From the NCBI GenBank assembly GCA_036960565.1, contig JBALXQ010000018.1:1-64000 (forward strand): a DNA stretch of 64,000 bases. The letters are read 5' to 3'. This document shows positions 1-9,264 of this stretch, piece after piece. The notes below the pieces were generated by a model that worked only from the letters and a program-made list of their open reading frames with translations, did not search any database and was not told the origin of the DNA. This DNA is from Bermanella sp036960565 (GTDB lineage Bacteria > Pseudomonadota > Gammaproteobacteria > Pseudomonadales > Oceanobacteraceae). Numbering within the stretch: position 1 is the stretch's first letter; every line of letters starts with the position of its first letter. Both the position numbers and the translations under genes were made by a program.

Positions 1-18
1 CAAGCTTTAAACACTAAG

Positions 19-51
19 ATCCCTGATACGAAAGTATCGGGGATTTTTTTT
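19..51 (+). terminator. Rho-independent terminator of an upstream gene
   Basis: An 11-bp stem (ATCCCTGATAC / GTATCGGGGAT, one G-T wobble) with a GAAA tetraloop is followed at once by seven T residues. The direction implies a plus-strand gene ending just before the window. It isolates the lipoprotein gene at 222 from upstream transcription. Confidence 0.85.
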
Positions 52-221
52 GTCTGCAAGAAAGTGAAAATAGGATGTGAGGACGATTCTGTCTCGGGAA
101 GTTATATGTAGCGCTCTGAAATTAGCCACTTACTTTATTATAGGATTAGAAAAATAGCTGAAATAAATTCTATCTAATAACAACAAAATTATTAAAATAC
201 GCACCCCATAAACTTCTTTGG

Positions 222-860
222 ATGCTTACAGTGCGAATACTCCCCTTATTATTAATTGCAATATTTTTTTCTGGATGCGCTTCTTTTAAAAATGATAACT
301 TCAATTCAGTAGAGTTAACGGATCAATCTTCCTATGAGAATAAACCAAGTGTATACATTGATTTAGAACTTGTATTTAAAGATGGGGTGCAAGAGATAGC
401 AGGAAATGAAGAAACGCTTGGTTTAATAAAATCCAATTTGGCTAATGTTTTAAATAAAAATGGATTATTTTCTGAATATTCATTTCAAAATGAACGTGCT
501 GATAAAATGGATTACACGTTAAAAATTAAGGTTCTAAATCATGGTAATAACGGTGCTGCATCGGTAGCTGGATTCATTACAGGTTATTCACTATTTATCA
601 TTCCTACATATGCTACTGATAACTATACGGTGACCACTGACTTACTTAAAAATGGTAAGCAGGTATCGGGTTTTAATGAGTCGGACTCAATACGTACTTG
701 GATAGGGTTGTGGTTTATTCCAGTAATGAGTTCGAATCATCCTAAAGATGTCAGTCAGGAAGTAATTCAAAACCTCATAATTCGTGGGCTGAATGAATTA
801 ATCAAGGGTAAAGAACTGAAATACTCCGCTTTGAATATGGGTCAAGTTAGGGTTATATAA
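222..860 (+). CDS. Putative lipoprotein of unknown function
   Basis: I do not recognise the family. The first 20 residues form a signal peptide with a hydrophobic run ending in a lipobox (FFSGC), so the product of 212 aa should be lipidated at Cys19 and anchored to the inner or outer membrane. The rest is soluble and fairly polar, with one Gly/Ala-rich hydrophobic patch around residues 108-125 that could pack against a membrane. No catalytic motif is visible. The gene stands alone: a terminator precedes it and the dxs operon converges on it. Codon use is markedly AT-rich compared with dxs or rnr, which hints at later acquisition or relaxed constraint. Confidence 0.7.
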   Translation: MLTVRILPLLLIAIFFSGCASFKNDNFNSVELTDQSSYENKPSVYIDLELVFKDGVQEIAGNEETLGLIKSNLANVLNKNGLFSEYSFQNERADKMDYTLKIKVLNHGNNGAASVAGFITGYSLFIIPTYATDNYTVTTDLLKNGKQVSGFNESDSIRTWIGLWFIPVMSSNHPKDVSQEVIQNLIIRGLNELIKGKELKYSALNMGQVRVI

Positions 861-864
861 TCAC

Positions 865-905
865 AAAAAAAGCTGCTAATGGCTTGTTTAAAGTCTATTC
901 GCAGC
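865..905 (-). terminator. Terminator of the xseB-ispA-dxs operon
   Basis: Read on the minus strand, a GCTGC/GCAGC stem extended by an imperfect five-pair helix is followed by seven T residues. It lies 14 bases past the dxs stop codon and in the gap between the convergent lipoprotein gene and dxs. Confidence 0.6.
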
Positions 906-918
906 CTTTAAGTTTGAA

Positions 919-2790
919 TCAAGAGCTGATGAGTTTATCGATGATTTTGGTTATGCCATTGGCATCTAGCCCCATAAATTCCCACTGGTCTTGTTGTGAG
1001 CCATGCTGAATGTATTCATCGGGAATGCCAAGGTTTGAGATCTTATTGTTTAGCCCATTAGCAATAAACCATTCATTCACTGCAGAGCCTGCCCCACCCA
1101 TGATGGCGTGATCTTCGAGTGTTATGAAGTGAGTATGACTTTGTGACAGGCCAGCCAATAAAGCTTCATCAATGGGTTTCACAAAACGCATATCAACTAT
1201 GGTGCAGTTGTGTTTATGGGCGGCTTTAATCGCCTCGTGCATAAGAGGTCCAAAACACAAAATAGCGATGCTTGAGCCTTCAATAATTACGCGGCCCTTG
1301 CCTAGCTCAACCACTTCATTGCTGCAGGTCACCTTAGTACCGTTTGCGCTTCCTCTTGGATAACGCACGGCAGCGGGCCCGACAAATTGATAGGCTGTAT
1401 TAAGTAATAGGCGGCACTCGTTTTCATCGCTGGGGCAGGCAATGACCATATTTGGAATACTACGCATGAAGCCAATATCATATACGCCAGCATGTGTGGG
1501 GCCATCAGCTCCCACTACGCCTGCTCGGTCAATTGCAAAGGTGACATCTAAATTTTGTAGGGCCACGTCGTGAACTAGTTGGTCATAGGCTCTTTGCAAG
1601 AAGGTGCTGTAAATTGCTACAACTGGTTTAGCCCCCTCACATGCCATTCCTGCGGCCAATGTTACAGCGTGCTGCTCGGCGATGGCCACATCAAAATAAC
1701 GTTCGGGGAATTTTCTTGAAAATCCTATTAAGTCGCTTCCTTCGCGCATGGCTGGGGTGATGGCCATTAAGCGTTGATCCTGTGATGCAGTATCAAGTGT
1801 CCATTGGCCAAATACATTGCTGAAAGTGGTCTTTTTGCTAGGTTTGGACGTGACTTTCGTTTTAGGCGTGGGGGATAGCGCATGGTAATCAATGGGATTA
1901 TCTTCGGCTGGCTTAAATCCTTTTCCCTTTTTAGTAACAATATGCAGAAATTGGGGGCCTTTAAGTTCGCGAATATTGCGTAACGTTTTCACCAATGTTT
2001 CTACATCGTGTCCATCTACTGGACCAATGTAATTAAATCCTAGTTCCTCGAATAATATGCCTGGTGTTAAAAACCCCTTCACATGCTCTTCAGTTTTTTC
2101 AGCCAACTCCCAAGCATGAGGGATAACGCTCAATACTTTACGTGAACCCTCACGCATATTGGCGTAGGTTTTTGAGCTTAATATTTTACTGAGATATTTG
2201 TTGAGGCCGCCGACGTTTTCACTAATGGACATGTCGTTATCATTTAAAATAACCAGCATGTCGCTGTTAATGTGCCCAGCATGATTTAAGGCTTCAAATG
2301 CCATGCCTGCGGTTAATGCACCGTCACCAATAATGGCTGCAACTTTTTTATTGCTGCCGTTATTTTTGGCTGCAATGGCCATACCGAGGGCTGCACCTAT
2401 GGAAGTCGAGGAATGCCCTACGCCAAAACTGTCGTACTTACTTTCTGCTCGTTTGGGGAATGGGGATAGGCCATCTTTTGAGCGAATGCCAGCGAGTTGC
2501 TCACGGCGACCTGTGAGTATCTTATGGGGGTAAGCCTGGTGGCCAACATCCCATAACAATTGATCCACTGGAGTGTCGTAAACAAAGTGTAGGGCAATGG
2601 TTAGTTCCACAACGCCAAGGCCTGATGCAAAGTGACCGCCACTTTGGCCTACGCTATAAACTAGGTAGTGTCTAAGCTCGCGACTTAGCTCCTCCAGTTG
2701 ATGGAGTTCAAGTTCACGTAATTGACTAGGGTCATCAATGCTATCCAATAAAGGTGTATATGGACGGCTTTGTGGGATTTCCTGAAGCAT
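919..2790 (-). CDS. dxs: 1-deoxy-D-xylulose-5-phosphate synthase
   Basis: First enzyme of the non-mevalonate (MEP) isoprenoid pathway: thiamine diphosphate-dependent condensation of pyruvate with glyceraldehyde 3-phosphate in the cytosol, which also feeds thiamine and pyridoxal synthesis. The 623-aa length is the family norm. The N-terminal HFASGLGVVELTIALH segment carries the His that contacts the cofactor, and GDGALTAGMAFEALNHAG is the TPP-binding motif with its GDG. The transketolase central and C-terminal domains follow (AEQHAVTLAAGMA, GADGPTHAGVYD). It is the last gene of the xseB-ispA-dxs unit, 98 bases after ispA. No strong Shine-Dalgarno precedes the ATG, but the N-terminus (MLQEIP...TPLLDSI) matches the usual start of the family. 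Confidence 0.97.
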   Translation of the reverse strand: MLQEIPQSRPYTPLLDSIDDPSQLRELELHQLEELSRELRHYLVYSVGQSGGHFASGLGVVELTIALHFVYDTPVDQLLWDVGHQAYPHKILTGRREQLAGIRSKDGLSPFPKRAESKYDSFGVGHSSTSIGAALGMAIAAKNNGSNKKVAAIIGDGALTAGMAFEALNHAGHINSDMLVILNDNDMSISENVGGLNKYLSKILSSKTYANMREGSRKVLSVIPHAWELAEKTEEHVKGFLTPGILFEELGFNYIGPVDGHDVETLVKTLRNIRELKGPQFLHIVTKKGKGFKPAEDNPIDYHALSPTPKTKVTSKPSKKTTFSNVFGQWTLDTASQDQRLMAITPAMREGSDLIGFSRKFPERYFDVAIAEQHAVTLAAGMACEGAKPVVAIYSTFLQRAYDQLVHDVALQNLDVTFAIDRAGVVGADGPTHAGVYDIGFMRSIPNMVIACPSDENECRLLLNTAYQFVGPAAVRYPRGSANGTKVTCSNEVVELGKGRVIIEGSSIAILCFGPLMHEAIKAAHKHNCTIVDMRFVKPIDEALLAGLSQSHTHFITLEDHAIMGGAGSAVNEWFIANGLNNKISNLGIPDEYIQHGSQQDQWEFMGLDANGITKIIDKLISS

Positions 2791-2888
2791 TGGGTACCGC
2801 TTACGACTTTTTTCGAGAGTCGCATTCTACCTGCTTATGCTCCAAAAGGTAATGGACATGTCGGGCAAAATAGTGGCTCATGTCAAGG

Positions 2889-3776
2889 CTAGTGGATACG
2901 CTCAACAATATAGTTGGCAATGTATTCAAGGTGGTGAGAATCAGCTCCTAACGACTTTAATGATTCAATCGCAAGCTGATGAAGTTGTCGTGCTTTATCA
3001 CGAGCCCCTTCGAGGCCAAGCAGTGATACATAAGTAGGCTTGTTGTTGGCAATGTCGGCACCCTGAGTCTTACCAAGGGTATCGGTATCGCTAATAACAT
3101 CTAAAATGTCATCTTGTACCTGAAAAGCTAGTCCAATTGCCCGGGCATATTGAGTTAATGCATCGAGGGTTGTTTGGTCTACATTGGCTTTACAGTGAGC
3201 TCCCATAAGAACACTGGCTAAAATGAGTGCACCTGTTTTATGTGAATGCATGTTTTCTAAATATGCCAAATCAACCTGTTTATCAACAGCCTCCAAATCT
3301 AAAGATTGGCCTCCAGCCATACCATGTAAGCCACTGCCATTGGCTAAAATTTGAATCATGGATAATTGCTGCTGTGGGTTTAGCTCTTTATTTTCCTGAC
3401 TTAACACCAAGAATGCCTGCGTTTGCAAAGCATCGCCGGCTAATATGGCAGTAGCTTCATCAAAAGCAATATGGCAAGTGGGTTTTCCTCGGCGCAGATC
3501 GTCATCGTCCATAGCGGGCAGGTCATCGTGTACCAGGGAATAGGCGTGCATCATTTCTACTGCAACAGCCGGGTAATCAGCTTGTTCTAGGCGAGCCCCT
3601 AACGCTTGTGCCGTTGCATAGACCAATAATGGCCGAATGCGTTTTCCACCATTAAACAAACTATATTCGCTGGCAGTTTGCAATTGTTTGGCGTTGGCAG
3701 GCGGCTGTGTAATGTGTTTTTTTAAGGCGACATCAATGCGTCGCTGGCATTCTTTACTGTATTCCACGAAAGACAT
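2889..3776 (-). CDS. ispA: Farnesyl diphosphate synthase (geranyltranstransferase)
   Basis: Condenses dimethylallyl and isopentenyl diphosphates to geranyl and then farnesyl diphosphate, precursor of quinones and undecaprenyl phosphate. The 295-aa all-helical prenyltransferase shows the first aspartate-rich motif (DDLPAMDDDD, with the two-residue insertion typical of bacterial type II enzymes), the GGKRIRP substrate-binding motif near residue 43, and the second motif DDILD. It sits between xseB and dxs, its usual position in gammaproteobacteria. Its ATG overlaps the xseB stop by one base (TAATG), so translation is probably coupled. Confidence 0.97.
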   Translation of the reverse strand: MSFVEYSKECQRRIDVALKKHITQPPANAKQLQTASEYSLFNGGKRIRPLLVYATAQALGARLEQADYPAVAVEMMHAYSLVHDDLPAMDDDDLRRGKPTCHIAFDEATAILAGDALQTQAFLVLSQENKELNPQQQLSMIQILANGSGLHGMAGGQSLDLEAVDKQVDLAYLENMHSHKTGALILASVLMGAHCKANVDQTTLDALTQYARAIGLAFQVQDDILDVISDTDTLGKTQGADIANNKPTYVSLLGLEGARDKARQLHQLAIESLKSLGADSHHLEYIANYIVERIH

Positions 3777-4015
3777 TAAAGGGCATCACCCTGGAAAGGC
3801 ATCGCCTGACTTTGCCCATTTTCTTCGATGAGTAACTGCACTTTTTGCTCGGCAGCGCTTAAGGCTTGCTGACATTGGCGAGTGAGTTTGACACCACTTT
3901 CAAATGCTTGAAGCGACTGCTCCAATGTAAATTCACTGTTTTCCAGTTTTTCTACTAGGGTTTCAAGCTGCGCCAAGGAGGCTTCAAAATCTATTGGTGC
4001 GGGTTGTTCAGCCAT
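3776..4015 (-). CDS. xseB: Exodeoxyribonuclease VII small subunit
   Basis: Small subunit of ExoVII, which with several copies per XseA degrades single-stranded DNA to oligonucleotides. The product is about 79 aa, a helical hairpin with the family signature FEASLAQLETLVEKLE then LEQSLQAFESGV. I place the start at 4015 rather than at an upstream ATG at 4030, because a GGAG ribosome site lies five bases before 4015 and the shorter protein has the usual length of about 80 residues. First gene of the isoprenoid operon, divergent from pomA. Confidence 0.93.
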   Translation of the reverse strand: MAEQPAPIDFEASLAQLETLVEKLENSEFTLEQSLQAFESGVKLTRQCQQALSAAEQKVQLLIEENGQSQAMPFQGDAL

Positions 4016-4160
4016 GTTCTCTCCAGGCATTAATGGGCTTGCCCATTGGGCGTCACTTATTCTTGGGCCGATTGTAGCCTAAATGCCCGTGCAAACCTAA
4101 ATACTCTGTCTAGACTGACTTATATGACTGCCCAGTTAATAAGGAAGTTGGGGTGAAAAT

Positions 4161-4919
4161 GTGGATTTAGCAACACTGGTTGGATTAATTGGTGCCTGGG
4201 GCATCATCATCATGGCCATGGTATTAGGGGGGGACCCTGCCATGTTTGTGAATGTCCCTTCTCTGCTTATTGTTGTTGGCGGTGCCATCTTTGCTGTGCT
4301 AATGAAATTTGAGCTTGGCCAATTCATTGGTGCCGGAAAAATTGCTGCTAAAGCCTTTAGTTTTAAACTCCCCAAGCCAGATGCCCTTATTGATGAAATT
4401 GTTGAATTGGCTGGTGAAGCTCGAAAAAACGGCTTGCTGGCGTTAGAAGGCAAGGAAGTCAGTTATGTTTTTTTAGCTAAAGGCATTCAACTGTTGGTAG
4501 ATGGTCATGACCCAGATGTTGTAAAAGGGTTGCTAGGGAAAGATGTAAGGCTCGCTTCGGATCGGCACAATGTGGGCACACAAATATTCTCCCAATTGGG
4601 GGATGTTGCACCCGCGATGGGGATGATTGGTACCCTTATTGGCTTGGTGGCGATGCTGGCTAATATGGATGACCCTAAGTCTATTGGTCCAGCCATGGCT
4701 GTGGCGCTTTTAACGACTTTGTATGGGGCCATGATGGCCAATATGTTTTGTTTACCAGTGGCAGACAAGTGCAAACTGCGCTCGGAAGAAGAGGGACGAC
4801 TGCAGGCCATGGTTATTGATGCCTTATTGGCCATTCAGGCCGGACAAAACCCTAGAGTCATAGAATCTATTCTTCGTACTTACCTGCCTGAATCAAAACG
4901 AGGAGACGGGGAAGACTAG
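4161..4919 (+). CDS. pomA: Sodium-driven flagellar stator subunit PomA
   Basis: Inner-membrane stator subunit (MotA/TolQ/ExbB family) that with PomB forms the ion channel powering flagellar rotation. The 252-aa product begins MDLATLVGLIGAWG, closely resembling Vibrio PomA, and shows four hydrophobic segments: two near the N-terminus and two around residues 150-205 (MGMIGTLIGLVAMLANM, and AMAVALLTTLYGAMMANM). The cytoplasmic loop between them holds the charged residues that contact FliG. The start is GTG, supported by an upstream GGGG run and by homology. pomB follows after 103 bases. The sodium-type assignment rests on likeness to PomA and on the marine context. Confidence 0.92.
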   Translation: MDLATLVGLIGAWGIIIMAMVLGGDPAMFVNVPSLLIVVGGAIFAVLMKFELGQFIGAGKIAAKAFSFKLPKPDALIDEIVELAGEARKNGLLALEGKEVSYVFLAKGIQLLVDGHDPDVVKGLLGKDVRLASDRHNVGTQIFSQLGDVAPAMGMIGTLIGLVAMLANMDDPKSIGPAMAVALLTTLYGAMMANMFCLPVADKCKLRSEEEGRLQAMVIDALLAIQAGQNPRVIESILRTYLPESKRGDGED

Positions 4920-5022
4920 TACTTCCCTTTTGTTCATGGATGAATGTATTGCATGATTAGTCTTAAAGCTAATTCGACAACGTATATTTTTAGGCCATGG
5001 AAAACCCTAATGGAGTTCTTTC

Positions 5023-6012
5023 ATGTCTGATGACGAAGATGCCGCTCCTGATTGTCCTGATTGTCCGGTCTGCCCCCCCAGTTGGTTGGCAACATTTGCC
5101 GATCTTATGTCGCTGCTTATGTGCTTTTTTGTATTGTTATTGTCCTTTGCTGAAATGGATGCGCTGAAGTTCAAGCGTTTAGCTGGAGAGCTACGCATGG
5201 CGTTTGGAGTTCAAACTGCCATTAATGCCGATGACCCCCCAAAGGGAACAAGCGTGATTGCCCAGCACTTTAGTCCGTCTATTCCCGAACCCACCCCCAT
5301 TAATGAAATTCGACAGAAGACCTCAGATGTAACTAAAAGCAGTTTGGAGGTTTTGTGTCAGGATGAAATTACCACTCAAACTGAAGCTCAGGGAGATAGC
5401 GGCAAGCAAACACGTGAGATAGTTGTCCCCAAAGATGTGGTCACTCCGGAGAAAGCTGAAGAACAGGCGCTGGAAATGGCCAGTGAACTCGAGCAAGAAA
5501 TTAGCAAAGGCCAGGTAGAGTTAGAAACCCAGGGCAGTAAAATTATTATTAGAATTGATGCCAGTGGTTCATTTGGGGCTGGTAGTGCTTATGTTCAGGA
5601 TGATTTTTTGCCTGTGCTGGACAGCATACGTGATGTGTTAGTGGATATTCCTGGGCGTATCAGTGTGGAGGGGCATACAGACAATACACCGTTAGGTGCA
5701 TTTGGGCGGTTCAAATCAAATTGGAATCTAAGCGCAGCTAGAGCTGCAGCAGTGGCTGAACAGCTATTTATTGCTCCAGAGATGAATGAAAGTCGGTTCA
5801 TGGTAGTGGGGCACGGTCATGTAAGGCCATTAATTGATAACAAAACGGCAGAAAACCGCTCTAAAAATCGCCGTGTAGAAATTATTATTTTAAAAAGCGA
5901 TATCGATGATGATGACGATATCCCCGAAATTCAAGACGGCGACATTCAGTTTGATGATCAGCTAAATGCTCGACCTGAAGATTTTGAATTGGATCCCGAT
6001 GAAGTTTTTTAA
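5023..6012 (+). CDS. pomB: Sodium-driven flagellar stator subunit PomB
   Basis: Partner of PomA. The N-terminal tail has clustered Pro-Cys pairs (CPDCPVCPP), also seen in PomB-type proteins. A single transmembrane helix follows, with the ion-binding aspartate at residue 27 (WLATFADLMSLLMCFFVLLL). A long acidic periplasmic linker leads to an OmpA/MotB peptidoglycan-binding domain at about residues 170-290, with motifs VEGHTDNTPLG and NRSKNRRVEI. The 329-aa length is typical. The C-terminus carries an unusually acidic tail (about 35 residues rich in Asp and Glu), which may suit life in salt. Preceded by pomA and followed 38 bases later by a PilZ gene. Confidence 0.92.
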   Translation: MSDDEDAAPDCPDCPVCPPSWLATFADLMSLLMCFFVLLLSFAEMDALKFKRLAGELRMAFGVQTAINADDPPKGTSVIAQHFSPSIPEPTPINEIRQKTSDVTKSSLEVLCQDEITTQTEAQGDSGKQTREIVVPKDVVTPEKAEEQALEMASELEQEISKGQVELETQGSKIIIRIDASGSFGAGSAYVQDDFLPVLDSIRDVLVDIPGRISVEGHTDNTPLGAFGRFKSNWNLSAARAAAVAEQLFIAPEMNESRFMVVGHGHVRPLIDNKTAENRSKNRRVEIIILKSDIDDDDDIPEIQDGDIQFDDQLNARPEDFELDPDEVF

Positions 6013-6050
6013 TTTACCTTATTTAATATAAGGCGCTGGGGGAGTGCTCT

Positions 6051-6620
6051 ATGACAGATGAAGAACGTCGTCGTTACTTCCGAATAGACGATGAAGTTGC
6101 CATGTCATTTACCCTGATTAATGAGGAATACGGTGGTGAAAGCAGTCACGGCAATACGGTTAATTTAAATCAGGAGTTCCATGTCAGCCTTGAAATACAA
6201 ATTCGTCAAGCCATGGCAGAAGTGCGTGCGCAAAGTCCTAAAGTGGCGCACCTGTTAGACTTATTGAATCAAAAAATGAATTTATTACGTTCCAGCGAAC
6301 AGCAGGCAGAAGCTGAGCCCAGACTAATGCCTGCAAATATTAGTGCTTGTGGAATATCGTTTACTTGGCATCAACCGCTTAATGTTAATCAGCTGGTTAA
6401 CCTGAGTTTATATTTACAGCCTAGGCACGACCTAATTCGTACCGAGGCCCATGTAGCGGCTGTTAATGATAACCCCGATTCTCAAACCCATGAGGCTGAG
6501 CCTTATGTGATTCATTTGGACTTTCATAATATTCATAATGCTTATCAGGAGCTGCTAATTCAGCATGTAGTCCAAAGGCAGGGGTACCAACTGCGTAAGA
6601 AGTTGAATAATGAACAATAG
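6051..6620 (+). CDS. PilZ-domain protein (probable cyclic-di-GMP effector)
   Basis: PilZ domains bind cyclic di-GMP through an RxxxR motif and a D/NxSxxG motif. Here R7 and R11 lie in ERRRYFRID at the extreme N-terminus, and N96-I-S98-A-C-G101 gives the second motif, so both halves of the pocket are present. The two motifs are separated by an unusual helical insertion of about 75 residues (roughly 35-90) containing heptad-like Leu spacing (LLDLLNQKMNLL). The gene follows pomB by 38 bases, so a role in tuning stator activity by cyclic di-GMP, as YcgR does in enterics, is a reasonable inference. Binding is not proven from sequence. Confidence 0.8.
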   Translation: MTDEERRRYFRIDDEVAMSFTLINEEYGGESSHGNTVNLNQEFHVSLEIQIRQAMAEVRAQSPKVAHLLDLLNQKMNLLRSSEQQAEAEPRLMPANISACGISFTWHQPLNVNQLVNLSLYLQPRHDLIRTEAHVAAVNDNPDSQTHEAEPYVIHLDFHNIHNAYQELLIQHVVQRQGYQLRKKLNNEQ

Positions 6621-6670
6621 AGGGGGTTTTCGTCTATCTTTCACACAACCACAACAATTTACTGTGTATA

Positions 6671-9241
6671 ATGGCGAACATGAGTAAAAACAAAAAACAC
6701 AGTAATGACGCCGGTAAATCTACCTGGTCCGATCCCCATGCCGCTCGTGAAGCGGATAAATATGAAAATCCGGTTCCAAGCCGCGAACTCATTTTAGAAT
6801 ATCTCGAAAATTGCGATGAGCCTGCCACCCACATGCAGTTGGTGGATATCTTTAATTTACACGACGAAGATCAAATTGAAGCCGTTCGTCGTCGCTTAAT
6901 CGCCATGTGCCGTGATGGACAGTTAATTGAAAACCGTCGTCGAGCCTTCATTCCATTAAGCCGAATCGAACTTATCCGTGGCCGTATATTAGGTCACAAA
7001 GATGGATATGGTTTTTTAATAAGAGAAGATAACGAAAAAGACCTACATATTAGCGCTAAACAAATGCGCAAAGTATTTGATGGCGACAAGGTGGCGGTGC
7101 GCTTGGCGGGCGTGGATAACCGTGGCAAGCAAGAAGCGGTGGTTGTTGAAGTATTACAACGTAATACACATCAGTTGGTCGGCCGTTTTTATACACAGGG
7201 CGATAGTGCTTATGTGACTCCGGACAGTCGTCGTATTCCCCATGAAATATTAATACACCGCGACGACATGGCGAATGCTCAGCACGGTCAATTTGTGGTG
7301 GTGGATATCACCGGCCAACCTGAATCGCGCAAATTACCAGAAGGGCGAATTATCGAAGTGTTAGGCGACCATCTAGCACCGGGTATGGAAATTGATATTG
7401 CTCTTCGCAGTCATGAAATTCCTTTTGTTTTTGGTGAAGAGGTCGAGCAGCAAGCGGCCGCCATCGAAAGCGAGGTAAGCGAAGAAGATAAAGCAAAACG
7501 CTTTGATCTGCGTGACATACCTTTTGTCACTATAGACGGTGAAGATGCCAAAGATTTTGATGATGCGGTTTATTGTGAGTACGACAGTGAAAGCCGTGGT
7601 TGGAGATTGTTTGTAGCCATTGCCGATGTTAGCCACTATGTCCAAGTAAACAGCCCGCTGGATGTGGAGGCACAAAATCGAGGCAACAGTGTTTATTTTC
7701 CTGAACACGTTGTGCCTATGCTTCCTGAGAAGCTCAGTAATGGTTTGTGTTCTCTTAAGCCCAAGGTTGACCGTTTGTGCATGGTCTGTGAAATGGGTAT
7801 TAGTGCCGAAGGCCAATTAACTTCATATAAGTTTTTTGAAGGGGTGATGCACAGTCATGCCAGATTAACCTACAACCTTGTGGGCAAAATTCTAGAGAGA
7901 AATGATGAGGACGAAACTGAACAGCTTCGCCAAGAACACAGCGCTATTGTTCCTCATTTAGATGATTTGTATGCATTATATAAAGCCCTTCGTGTGTCTC
8001 GTTCACAGCGAGGTGCCATCGATTTTGAAACCACTGAAACGCGTATCGTTTTTAATAGTGAACGAAAGATTCAAGATATTGTGCCAGTACAGCGTAACGA
8101 CGCTCACAAGCTTATTGAAGAATGTATGCTGTGTGCCAATGTGGCCACTGCTCGTTTTCTACAGGAACATAAAGTTCCTGCTTTATATCGAGTGCATCAA
8201 GGTCCAAGTGAACAAAAGCTTGAAAATTTACGTAAATATTTAAATGAGCAAGGCTTCATTCTAGCTGGTGGCAGTGAACCCAGTCCGAAAGACTATTTGC
8301 AGATAATGAAGCAAATTGCCGATCGCCCTGATGCAGCTCTCATGCAAATTATGTTGTTACGTTCCATGAGTCAGGCCATGTATCAGCCTGAAAATGAAGG
8401 GCATTTTGGGCTGGCTTATACCGCTTACACTCACTTTACTTCTCCCATTCGCCGTTATGCCGATTTATTGGTACACAGAGCCATTAGGTATTTAATACGT
8501 GGCGAGCGACAGGATGAAGCTTTGTTGAAAACCACTCGCCGTGTTGAGGGGGCTAGCATTTTATCTAAGGAAAAAATTTACCCTTATGATATGAATGCGT
8601 TACTGCAGTTTGGTGAACAAACTTCGTTAACCGAGCGTCGTGCCGATGATGCCACTCGCGATGTGATGGATTTCTTGAAATGTGAGTACATGCGCACTCA
8701 CGTGGGTGAAGAGTTTGTCGGTGTTGTTAGTGCGGTGACTAATTTTGGTTTATTTGTTCAGCTTAATGATTTATATATTGAAGGCCTCATCCACGTTACC
8801 AATCTAAATAATGACTTTTATCAATTTGACGCTGTACGCTTGCGCTTAAATGGTGAACGCTCGGGTAAGTCGTTTGGTATGGGCGATGAGCTTAAAATAA
8901 TTGTTGCTCGTGTTGATATGGATGATCGAAAAATTGATTTTCAATTGGCAGATGCGGGTGCCGGTGCCGGTAGTAGTCATCGTAAGGCTAAAAAACCTAA
9001 GACTTCTCGGGAGTCAGCTTCACGTAAATCTCCTCGCTCAAGGAAGCCGGAATTACCAGCTAAACCCGCCAAAAAAGTGCGCAAGCGCGAGGTTGGAGCT
9101 ACAGAGGCAGAAAAAAGCATTAAAGATCCTTTTGCGGCAGCAAAAAAAGCCAAGCAGCAACTGGTAGATGGTTTGAAAAAAGCCGCTAAGAAACTCAAGA
9201 AAAAACCGTCCAAGAAAAAGAAAAGCGACAAAAACAAATAA
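6671..9241 (+). CDS. rnr: Ribonuclease R
   Basis: Processive 3'-to-5' exoribonuclease that degrades structured RNA and matures rRNA and tmRNA. Order of domains in 856 aa: N-terminal helix-turn-helix (about 35-95), two cold-shock domains (about 100-245), the catalytic RNB domain (about 280-610) with the metal-binding aspartates in IDGEDAKDFDDAV (residues 288-300), an S1 domain (about 660-745), and a Lys-rich tail of about 100 residues. The start is uncertain. The ATG at 6671 lies inside a TATAAT-like box, the next ATG is at 6680, and neither has a clear ribosome site. rlmB follows after 23 bases, the conserved gammaproteobacterial order. Confidence 0.96.
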   Translation: MANMSKNKKHSNDAGKSTWSDPHAAREADKYENPVPSRELILEYLENCDEPATHMQLVDIFNLHDEDQIEAVRRRLIAMCRDGQLIENRRRAFIPLSRIELIRGRILGHKDGYGFLIREDNEKDLHISAKQMRKVFDGDKVAVRLAGVDNRGKQEAVVVEVLQRNTHQLVGRFYTQGDSAYVTPDSRRIPHEILIHRDDMANAQHGQFVVVDITGQPESRKLPEGRIIEVLGDHLAPGMEIDIALRSHEIPFVFGEEVEQQAAAIESEVSEEDKAKRFDLRDIPFVTIDGEDAKDFDDAVYCEYDSESRGWRLFVAIADVSHYVQVNSPLDVEAQNRGNSVYFPEHVVPMLPEKLSNGLCSLKPKVDRLCMVCEMGISAEGQLTSYKFFEGVMHSHARLTYNLVGKILERNDEDETEQLRQEHSAIVPHLDDLYALYKALRVSRSQRGAIDFETTETRIVFNSERKIQDIVPVQRNDAHKLIEECMLCANVATARFLQEHKVPALYRVHQGPSEQKLENLRKYLNEQGFILAGGSEPSPKDYLQIMKQIADRPDAALMQIMLLRSMSQAMYQPENEGHFGLAYTAYTHFTSPIRRYADLLVHRAIRYLIRGERQDEALLKTTRRVEGASILSKEKIYPYDMNALLQFGEQTSLTERRADDATRDVMDFLKCEYMRTHVGEEFVGVVSAVTNFGLFVQLNDLYIEGLIHVTNLNNDFYQFDAVRLRLNGERSGKSFGMGDELKIIVARVDMDDRKIDFQLADAGAGAGSSHRKAKKPKTSRESASRKSPRSRKPELPAKPAKKVRKREVGATEAEKSIKDPFAAAKKAKQQLVDGLKKAAKKLKKKPSKKKKSDKNK

Positions 9242-9264
9242 AGATTTTAAAGAGTTGTTAGTGA

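Noticed and set aside
7373..7816. Open reading of 147 codons on the minus strand inside rnr.
   Set aside because: It lies wholly antisense to a clearly conserved catalytic region and has no ribosome site or recognisable domain.
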